A stretch of DNA of 64,000 bases from Taudactylus pleione. Taxonomy: Eukaryota > Chordata > Amphibia > Anura > Myobatrachidae. The stretch lies in contig JAUIMM010000577.1 of NCBI GenBank assembly GCA_031769625.1, forward strand, positions 310,001 through 374,000. The letters run 5' to 3'. Below are positions 53,201 to 64,000 of the stretch, one piece after another. Numbering within the stretch: the first letter of the stretch is position 1; each line of letters starts with the position of its first letter. The notes beneath the pieces were generated by a model. The model was not told where the DNA came from. It did not search any database and saw only the letters and a program-made list of their open reading frames with translations. A program made the translations under genes and the position numbers.

Positions 53201-53705
53201 CTGCTGCCACTCCCCGCACACACTACACTACCCCTAACCCTGTTGCCAATCCCCGCACACCCTGCACTACCCGTAATGCTGATGCTGCTTCCCACATGCT
53301 CTACATTACCCCTAACCCTGCTCCCACTCCCCATACACACTACTCTACCCCTAACCATGCTCCTGCTCCCCGCACACAATACACTACCCCTATCCCTGAT
53401 CCCACTCCCCGCACACACTACACTAACCCTAACCCTGATCACTCTCCCCGCACACACTACATTACCCCTAACCTTGATCCCACTCCCCGCAAGCACTACA
53501 CTACCCCTAACCCTCCTCCCACTCCCCGCACACAATACACTACCCCTAACCATGCTACTGCTCCCCACACACAACACTACCCCAAAACCTGCTCCCACTC
53601 CCCTCACACACTACACTACCCCTAACCCTGCTCCCACTCCACTCAAACACTACACTACCCCTAACCCTGCTACTGCTCCCTGCACACACTACACTACTCC
53701 TAACC
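47274..53705. repeat. Higher-order repeat copy 3 (6,432 bp)
   Basis: From 49076 to the end it matches copy 1 at a constant offset of 20,098 bp. The 415-codon frame at 49155 differs from that at 29057 by a single residue as far as I can see. Confidence 0.9.
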
Positions 53706-56700
53706 ATGCTATTGCTCCCCACACACTACACTACCCCTAACCCTGCTCCTGCTCCCCGCACACAATACACTACCCCTAACTCTGCTCCTGCTCCCCACAC
53801 ACACTACACTACCCCTAATCCTACTCCCACCCCCCGCACAGACTACACTACCCCTAACCCTGTTCCCACTCCCCTCACACACTATACTACCCCTAACCAT
53901 GCTATTGCTCCCTGCACACACTACACTACCCCTAACCATGCTACTGCTCCCTGTACACACTACACTACCCCTAACCATGCTACTGCTCCCCACACACTAC
54001 ACTAACCCTAAGCCTGCTCCCACTCCCAGTACACACTACACTACCCCTAACCCTGCTCCCACTCCACTCACACACTACACTACCCCTAACCATGCTACTG
54101 CTCCCCACACACACTACACTACCCCTAACCCTCCTCCCACTACCCGCACACACTACACTACCCCTATCCATGCTACTGCTCCCCACACACTACACTACCC
54201 CTAACCTTGCTCCCACTCCCCGCACACACTACTCTACCCCTAACTCTGCTCCTGCTCCCCGCACACACTATACTACCCCTAACTCTGCTCCTGGTCCCCA
54301 CACACACTACACTACCGCTAACCTTCCACTCCCCACACACACTACACTACCCCTAAATCTGCTCCCACTCCCTGCACACACTACACTACCCCTAACCCTG
54401 CTCCCGCTCCCCGTACACACTACACTACCCCTAACTCTTCTCCCACTCCCCCCACACACTACACTACCCCTAACCCTGCTCCCTCTCCCCGCACACACTA
54501 CACTACCCCTAACTCTGCACTGGTCCCCACACGCACTACACTACCCCTAAGCCTGCTGCCGCTCCCCGCACACTCTACACTACCCCTAACTCTGCTCCTG
54601 CTCCACACACACACTACACTACCCCTAACCCTGCTTCCATTCCCCGTACACTCTACACTACCCCTAACCCTGCTTCCGCTCCATGCGCACATTACACTAC
54701 CCCTAACTCTGCTCCTGGTCCCCACACACACTACACTACCGCTAACCTTCCACGCCCCACCCACACTACACTACCCCTAACTCTGCTCCCACTCCCCGCA
54801 CACACTACACTACCCCTAACCCTGCTCCCGCTCCCCGCACACACTACACTACCCATAACCCTGCTGCCGCTCCCCGCTACACTACACTACCCCTAACCCA
54901 GCTCCCCCTCCCCGCACACACTACACTACCCCTAACTCTGCTCCTGCTCCCCGCACACACTACACTACCCCTAAGTCTGCACTGGTCCCCACACGCACTA
55001 CACTACCCCTAAGCCTGCTGCCGTTACCCGCACACTCTACACTACCCCTAACTCTGCTCCTGCTCCACACACACACTACACTACCCCTAACCCTGCTTCC
55101 ACTCCCCGTACACACTACACTACCCCAAACCCTGCACTTCTCCCCGCACACTCTACACTACCCCTAACTCTGCTCCTGCTCCACACACACTACATTATCC
55201 CTAACCTTGATCCCAATCCCCGCAAACACTACACTACCCCTAACCCACCTCCCACTCCCCGCACACACTACACTACCCCTAACCATGCTACTGCTCCCCA
55301 CACTCTACACTACCCCTAAACCTGCTCCCACTACCCTCACACACTACACTACCCCTAACCATGCTACTGCTCCCCAAACACTACACTACCCCTAACCCTG
55401 CTACTGCTCCCTGCACACACTACACTACTCTTAACCATGCTACTGCTCCCCACACACTACACTACCCCTAACCCTGCTACCGCTTCCTGCACACACTACA
55501 CTACCCCTAACTCTGCTCCTGCTCCCCGCACACACTACACTACCCCTATCCATGCTACTGCTCCCCACACACTACACTACCCCTAACCCTCTTCCCACTC
55601 CCCGCACACACTACACTACCCCTAACCATGCTACTGCTCCCCACACACTACACTACCCCTAACCCTGCTCCCCCTCCTCGCACACCCTGCACTACCCCTA
55701 ATGCTGATGGTGCTCCCCACACACTACACTACCCCTAACCCTCCTCCCACTCCCCGCACACACTACACTACCCCTAACCATGCTACTGCTCCCCACACAC
55801 ACTACACTACCCCTAACCATGCTCCTGCTCCCCGCACACATTACACTACTCCTAACCCTGCTCCCACTCCCAGCACACACTACACTACCCCTAACCATGC
55901 TACTGCTCCCCACACACTACACTACCCCTAACCCTCCTCCCACTCCCCGCACACACTACACTACCCCTAACCCGGCTCCCACTCCCAGCACACACTACAC
56001 TACCCCTAACTCTGCTCCTGGTCCCCACACACACAACACTACCCCTAACCCTGCTCCCACTCCCCGCACACACTACACTACCCCTAACTCTGCTCCTGGT
56101 CCCCACACACACTACACTACCCCTAACCCTTCTCCCACTCCCCCCACACACTACACTACCCCTAACTCTGCTCCCACTCCCCGCACACACTACACTACCC
56201 CTAACCCTGCTCCCGCTCTCCGCACACACTACTCTACCCATAACCCTGCTGCCGCTCCCCGCTACATTACACTACCCTTAACCCAGCTCCCTCTCCCCGC
56301 ACACACTACACTACCCCTAACTCTGCTCCTGCTCCCCGCACACACTACACTACCCCTTACTCTGCTCATGCTCCCCGCACACACTACACTACCCCTAACT
56401 CTGCTCCTGCTCCAAACACACACTACACTACCCCTAACTCTGCTCCTGCTCCACACACACATTACACTACCCCTAACCCTGCTGCCACTCGCCGTACACA
56501 CTACACTACCCCTAACCCTGCTGCCGCTCCCCGCACACACTACTCTACCCCTTACCCTGCTCCCACAACCCACACACTACACTACCCCTAACCCTGTTGC
56601 CACTCCACGTACACACTACACTCCCCAAGCCCTGCTGCCACTCCCCGCACACCCTGCACTACCCCTAATGCTGATGCTGCTTCCCACATGCCTGACATTA

Positions 56701-59700
56701 CCTCTAACCCTGCTCCCACTCCCCATACACACTTCCCTACCGCTAACCATGCTCCTGCGCCCCGCACACAATACACTACCCCTAATCCTGCTGTCGCTCC
56801 CCGCACACACTTCACTAACCCTAACCCTGATCCCTCTCCCCGCACACACTTCATTACCCCTAACCTTGATCCCACTCTCCACAAAAACTACACTACCCCT
56901 AACACTGTAGCCGTTCCCCGCACACACTACATTACCCCTAACCCTGCTCCCACTCCCCATACACACTACCCTACCCCTAACCATGCTCCTGCTCCCCGCA
57001 CACAATACACTACCCCTAATCCTGCTGTCGCTCCCCGCACACACTTCACTAACCCTAACCCTGATCACTCTCCCCGCACACACTACATTACCCCTACCCT
57101 TGATCCCACTCCCCGCAAACCCTACACTACCCCTAACCCTCCTCCCACTCCCCGCACGCACTACACTACCCCTAACCATGCTACTGCTCCCCACACACTA
57201 CACTACCCCTAAACCTGCTCCCACTCCCCTCACACACTACACTACCCCTAACCATGCCACTGCTCCCCAAACAGTACACTACCCCTAAACCTGCCCCCAC
57301 TCCCCTCACACACTACACTACCCCTAACTATGCTACTGCTCCCCAAACACTACACTACCCCTAAACGTGCTCCCACTCCCCTCACACACTACCCTACCCC
57401 TAACCCTGCTCCCACTCCACTCACACACTACACTACCCCTAACCCTGCTACTGCTCCCTGCACACACTACACTACTCCTAACCCTGCTCCCGCTCCCCGC
57501 ACACACTACACTACCCCTAACTCTGCTCCTGCTCCCCACACACACTACACTACCCCTAATCCTACTCCCACCCCCCGCACACTCTACACTACCCCTAACC
57601 CTGCTCCCACTCCCCTCACACACTATACTACCCCTAACCATGCTACTGCTCCCTGCACACACTACACTACCCCTAACCATGCTACTGCTCCCTGCACACA
57701 GTACCCCTAACCATGCTACTGCTCCCCACACACTACACTAACCCTTACCCTGCTCCTACTCCCAGTACACACTTCACTACCCCTAACCCTGCTCCCACTC
57801 CACTCACACACTACACTACCCCTAACCATGCTACAGCTCCCCACACACTACACTACCCCTAACCTTGCTCCCACTCCCCGCACACACTACACTACCCCCA
57901 TCTCTGCTCCCCGCACACACTACACTACCCCTAACTCTGCTCCTGGTCCCCACACACACTACACTACCGCCATCCTTCCACTCCCCACACACACTACACT
58001 ACCCCTAACTCTGCTCCCACTCCCCGCACACACTACACTACCCCTAACCCTGCTCCAGCTCCCCGCTACACTACACTACCCCTAACCCAACTCTCTCTCC
58101 CCGAACACACTACACTACCCCTAACTCTGCTCCTGCTCCCTGCACACACTACACTACCCCTAACTCTGCACTGGTCCTCACACGCACTACACTACCCCTA
58201 ACCCTGCTGCCGCTCCCCGCACACTCTACACTACCCCTAACTCTGCTCCTGCTCCACACACACACTACACTACCCCTAACCCTGCTGCCACTCCCCGTAC
58301 ACACTACAATACCCCTAACCCTGCTGCCACTCCCCGCACACACTACACTACCCCTAGCCCTGCTGCCTCTCCCCGTACACACTACACTACCCCTAACCCT
58401 GCTGCCACTGCCCGCACACCCTGCACTACCCCTAATGCTGATCTGCTTCCCACATGCACTACATTACCCCTAACCCTGCTCCCACTCCCCATACACACTA
58501 CCCTACCCCTAACCATGCTCCTGCTCCCCGCACACACTTCACTAACCCTAACCCAGATCCCTCTACACGCACACACTACATTACCCCTAAACTTGATCCC
58601 ACTCCCTGAAAACACTACACTACCCCTAACACTTTCGCCATTCCCCGCACACACTACACTACCCCTAACCCTGCTCCCACTCCCCTCACACACTACCCCT
58701 AACCATGCTACTGCTCCCCACACACTACACTACCCCTAACCCTGCTCCCACTCCCAGCACACACTACACTACCCCTATCCCTGCTCCCACTCCCCTCACA
58801 CACTACACTACCCCTAACCATGCTACTGCTCCCCACACACTACACTACCCCTAACCCTCCTCCCACTCCCCGCACACACTACACTACCCCTAACCATGCT
58901 ACTGCTCCCCACACACTACACTACCCCAAACCCTGCTCCTGCTCCCCGCACACACTACACTACCCCTATCTCTGCTCCTGGTCCCCACACAAACTACACT
59001 ACCCCTAACTCTGCTCCCACTCCCCGCACACACTACACTACCCGTAACCCTGCTCCCGCTCCCCGCACACACTACACTACCCATAACCCTGCTGCCGCTC
59101 CCCGCTACACTACAGTACCCCTAACTCTGCTCTTGCTCCCCACATACACTACACTACCCCTAACCCTGCTGCCACTCCCCGTACACACTACACTACCCCT
59201 AACCCTGCTCCTGCTCCCCGCACACACTACACTACCCCTAACTCTGCTCCTGCTCCACACACACTACACTACCCCTAACCCTGCTGCCACTCCCCGTACA
59301 CACTTCACTACCACTAACCCTGCTGCCGCTCCCCGCACACACTACACTACCCCTAACCCTGCTGCCACTCCACGTACACACTACACTCCCCTAGCCCTGC
59401 TGCCACTCCCCGCACACCCTGCACTACCCCTAATGCTGATGCTGCTTCCCACATGCCTGACATTACCTCTAACCCTGCTCCCAATCCCCATACACACTAC
59501 CCTACCGCTAACCATGCTCCTGCGCCCCGCACACAATACACTACCCCTAATCCTGCTGTCGCTCCCCGCACACACTTCACTAACCCTAACCCTGATCCCT
59601 CTCCCCGCACACACTACATTACCCCTAACCTTGATCCCACTCTCCGCAAACACTACACTATCCCTAACACTGTTGCCGTTCCCCGCACACACTACACTAC

Positions 59701-60207
59701 CCCTAACCCTGCTGCCACTCCCCGCACACACTACACTAACCCTGTTGCCAATCCCCGCACACCCTGCACTACCCGTAATGCTGATGCTGCTTCCCACATG
59801 CTCTACATTACCCCTAACCCTGCTCCCACTCCCCATACACACTACTCTACCCCTAACCATGCTCCTGCTCCCTGCACACAATACACTACCCCTATCCCTG
59901 ATCCCACTCCCCGCACACACTACACTAACCCTAACCCTGATCACTCTCCCCGCACACACTACATTACCCCTAACCTTGATCCCACTCCCCGCAAGCACTA
60001 CACTACCCCTAACCCTCCTCCCACTCCCCGCACACACTACACTACCCCTAACCATGCTACTGCTCCCCACACACAACACTACCCCAAAACCTGCTCCCAC
60101 TCCCCTCACACACTACACTACCCCTAACCCTGCTCCCACTCCACTCAAACACTACACTACCCCTAACCCTGCTACTGCTCCCTGCACACACTACACTACT
60201 CCTAACC
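53706..60207. repeat. Higher-order repeat copy 4 (6,502 bp)
   Basis: The landmark monomer lies at 56668, 58435, 59433 and 59778. A deletion of about 120 bp removes three monomers near 56030 relative to copies 1-3. Confidence 0.9.
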
Positions 60208-63200
60208 ATGCTATTGCTCCCCACACACTACACTACCCCTAACCCTGCTCCTGCTCCCCGCACACAATACACTACCCCTAACTCTGCTCCTGCTCCCCAC
60301 ACACACTACACTACCCCTAATCCTACTCCCACCCCCCGCACAGACTACACTACCCCTAACCCTGTTCCCACTCCCCTCACACACTATACTACCCCTAACC
60401 ATGCTATTGCTCCCTGCACACACTACACTACCCCTAACCATGCTACTGCTCCCTGTACACACTACACTACCCCTAACCATGCTACTGCTCCCCACACACT
60501 ACACTAACCCTAAGCCTGCTCCCACTCCCAGTACACACTACACTACCCCTAACCCTGCTCCCACTCCACTCACACACTACACTACCCCTAACCATGCTAC
60601 TGCTCCCCACACACACTACACTACCCCTAACCCTCCTCCCACTACCCGCACACACTACACTACCCCTATCCATGCTACTGCTCCCCACACACTACACTAC
60701 CCCTAACCTTGCTCCCACTCCCCGCACACACTACTCTACCCCTAACTCTGCTCCTGCTCCCCGCACACACTATACTACCCCTAACTCTGCTCCTGGTCCC
60801 CACACACACTACACTACCGCTAACCTTCCACTCCCCACACACACTACACTACCCCTAAATCTGCTCCCACTCCCTGCACACACTACACTACCCCTAACCC
60901 TGCTCCCGCTCCCCGTACACACTACACTACCCCTAACTCTTCTCCCACTCCCCCCACACACTACACTACCCCTAACCCTGCTCCCTCTCCCCGCACACTC
61001 TACACTACCCCTAACTCTGCACTGGTCCCCACACGCACTACACTACCCCTAAGCCTGCTGCCGCTCCCCGCACACTCTACACTACCACTAACTCTGCTCC
61101 TGCTCCACACACACACTACACTACCCCTAACCCTGCTTCCATTCCCCGTACACTCTACACTACCCCTAACCCTGCTTCCGCTCCATGCGCACATTACACT
61201 ACCCCTAACTCTGCTCCTGGTCCCCACACACACTACACTACCGCTAACCTTCCACGCCCCACCCACACTACACTACCCCTAACTCTGCTCCCACTCCCCG
61301 CACACACTACACTACCCCTAACCCTGCTCCCGCTCCCCGCACACACTACACTACCCATAACCCTGCTGCCGCTCCCCGCTACACTACACTACCCCTAACC
61401 CAGCTCCCCCTCCCCGCACACACTACACTACCCCTAACTCTGCTCCTGCTCCCCGCACACACTACACTACCCCTAAGTCTGCACTGGTCCCCACACGCAC
61501 TACACTACCCCTAAGCCTGCTGCCGTTACCCGCACACTCTACACTACCCCTAACTCTGCTCCTGCTCCACACACACACTACACTACCCCTAACCCTGCTT
61601 CCACTCCCCGTACACACTACACTACCCCAAACCCTGCACTTCTCCCCGCACACTCTACACTACCCCTAACTCTGCTCCTGCTCCACACACACTACATTAT
61701 CCCTAACCTTGATCCCAATCCCCGCAAACACTACACTACCCCTAACCCACCTCCCACTCCCCGCACACACTACACTACCCCTAACCATGCTACTGCTCCC
61801 CACACTCTACACTACCCCTAAACCTGCTCCCACTACCCTCACACACTACACTACCCCTAACCATGCTACTGCTCCCCAAACACTACACTACCCCTAACCC
61901 TGCTACTGCTCCCTGCACACACTACACTACTCTTAACCATGCTACTGCTCCCCACACACTACACTACCCCTAACCCTGCTACCGCTTCCTGCACACACTA
62001 CACTACCCCTAACTCTGCTCCTGCTCCCCGCACACACTACACTACCCCTATCCATGCTACTGCTCCCCACACACTACACTACCCCTAACCCTCTTCCCAC
62101 TCCCCGCACACACTACACTACCCCTAACCATGCTACTGCTCCCCACACACTACACTACCCCTAACCCTGCTCCCCCTCCTCGCACACCCTGCACTACCCC
62201 TAATGCTGATGGTGCTCCCCACACACTACACTACCCCTAACCCTCCTCCCACTCCCCGCACACACTACACTACCCCTAACCATGCTACTGCTCCCCACAC
62301 ACACTACACTACCCCTAACCATGCTCCTGCTCCCCGCACACACTACACTACTCCTAACCCTGCTCCCACTCCCAGCACACACTACACTACCCCTAACCAT
62401 GCTACTGCTCCCCACACACTACACTACCCCTAACCCTCCTCCCACTCCCCGCACACACTACACTACCCCTAACCCGGCTCCCACTCCCAGCACACACTAC
62501 ACTACCCCTAACTCTGCTCCTGGTCCCCACACACACTACACTACCCCTAACTCTGCTATCACTCCCCGCACACACTTCACTACCCCTAACTCTGCTCCAA
62601 CTCCCCGCACACACTACACTACCCCTAACTCTGCTCCTGGTCCCCACACACACAACACTACCCCTAACCCTGCTCCCACTCCCCGCACACACTACACTAC
62701 CCCTAACTCTGCTCCTGGTCCCCACACACACTACACTACCCCTAACCCTTCTCCCACTCCCCCCACACACTACACTACCCCTAACTCTGCTCCCACTCCC
62801 CGCACACACTACACTACCCCTAACCCTGCTCCCGCTCTCCGCACACACTACTCTACCCATAACCCTGCTGCCGCTCCCCGCTACATTACACTACCCTTAA
62901 CCCAGCTCCCTCTCCCCGCACACACTACACTACCCCTAACTCTGCTCCTGCTCCCCGCACACACTACACTACCCCTTACTCTGCTCATGCTCCCCGCACA
63001 CACTACACTACCCCTAACTCTGCTCTTGCTCCAAACACACACTACACTACCCCTAACTCTGCTCCTGCTCCACACACACATTACACTACCCCTAACCCTG
63101 CTGCCACTCGCCGTACACACTACACTACCCCTAACCCTGCTGCCGCTCCCCGCACACACTACTCTACCCCTTACCCTGCTCCCACAACCCACACACTACA

Positions 63201-64000
63201 CTACCCCTAACCCTGTTGCCACTCCACGTACACACTACACTCCCCAAGCCCTGCTGCCACTCCCCGCACACCCTGCACTACCCCTAATGCTGATGCTGCT
63301 TCCCACATGCCTGACATTACCTCTAACCCTGCTCCCACTCCCCATACACACTTCCCTACCGCTAACCATGCTCCTGCGCCCCGCACACAATACACTACCC
63401 CTAATCCTGCTGTCGCTCCCCGCACACACTTCACTAACCCTAACCCTGATCCCTCTCCCCGCACACACTTCATTACCCCTAACCTTGATCCCACTCTCCA
63501 CAAAAACTACACTACCCCTAACACTGTAGCCGTTCCCCGCACACACTACATTACCCCTAACCCTGCTCCCACTCCCCATACACACTACCCTACCCCTAAC
63601 CATGCTCCTGCTCCCCGCACACAATACACTACCCCTAATCCTGCTGTCGCTCCCCGCACACACTTCACTAACCCTAACCCTGATCACTCTCCCCGCACAC
63701 ACTACATTACCCCTACCCTTGATCCCACTCCCCGCAAACCCTACACTACCCCTAACCCTCCTCCCACTCCCCGCACGCACTACACTACCCCTAACCATGC
63801 TACTGCTCCCCACACACTACACTACCCCTAAACCTGCTCCCACTCCCCTCACACACTACACTACCCCTAACCATGCCACTGCTCCCCAAACAGTACACTA
63901 CCCCTAAACCTGCCCCCACTCCCCTCACACACTACACTACCCCTAACTATGCTACTGCTCCCCAAACACTACACTACCCCTAAACGTGCTCCCACTCCCC
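60208..64000. repeat. Higher-order repeat copy 5, runs off the window
   Basis: It is collinear with copy 1 at a constant offset of 33,225 bp (for example 26983/60208, 28484/61709, 30010/63235), with only substitutions seen. The array continues past the window end. Confidence 0.9.

Noticed and set aside
22679..64000. CRISPR array
   Set aside because: The repeats are head-to-tail with no unique spacers, and the context is eukaryotic transposons.
2367..64000. True telomere
   Set aside because: CCCTAA appears about once per 39-bp monomer, not as an uninterrupted hexamer array, and unique or transposon sequence lies inside the region.

Overview
This window looks like non-coding, repeat-dominated DNA from a vertebrate nuclear genome. 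I recognise no host protein-coding gene, tRNA, rRNA or CRISPR array. Relics of DIRS-type tyrosine-recombinase retrotransposons, hAT-like insertions with 8-bp target duplications, MITEs, a probable Penelope-type ribozyme relic and long AT/GT microsatellites together suggest a repeat-rich ectotherm, most likely an amphibian. The taxon is inference.

Layout. Positions 1-1186 are the 3' end of a DIRS-like element with a broken tyrosine recombinase. Positions 1187-2366 hold a GT-rich minisatellite, a hairpin-rich TTAA-flanked MITE (1554-1918) and a flank related to the later flanks. A tandem array of a roughly 39-bp monomer starts at 2367. It is split by a 2.8-kb hAT-like insertion (3038-5805, itself carrying a nested MITE) and ends near 6144. 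A flank module (6145-6599 plus 15084-15496) is split by an 8.48-kb insertion (6600-15083). That insertion is bounded by an 8-bp duplication and contains an almost complete but dead DIRS element (6927-12725), a head-to-head ribozyme-like relic, a 228-bp palindrome and AT-rich microsatellites. The array resumes at 15497-21843, is interrupted by an uninterrupted copy of the flank module (21844-22678, which supplies the empty site), and then runs from 22679 to the window end.

The array. The monomer is C-rich on the plus strand and usually 39 bp. Because 39 is 13 codons, long ORFs (up to 450 codons) open on both strands; they are by-products of the repeat, not genes. Many monomers carry four C-runs with short spacers, so the minus strand is a dense series of canonical G-quadruplex motifs. 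From about 26983 the array is organised into higher-order repeats of about 6.4-6.7 kb, nearly identical between copies. The copies start near 26983, 33608, 47274, 53706 and 60208, with a rearranged stretch at about 38678-47273.

History inferred from nesting. The flank module and array were amplified together with a period of about 7.2 kb. A hAT-like element then entered one flank copy. The DIRS lies inside the hAT-bounded interval. The higher-order repeats downstream are the youngest layer. The most notable signals are the G4-dense higher-order minisatellite, the filled/empty-site pair, the DIRS internal complementary region that reads as the junction of both element ends, and the paired hammerhead-like relic.
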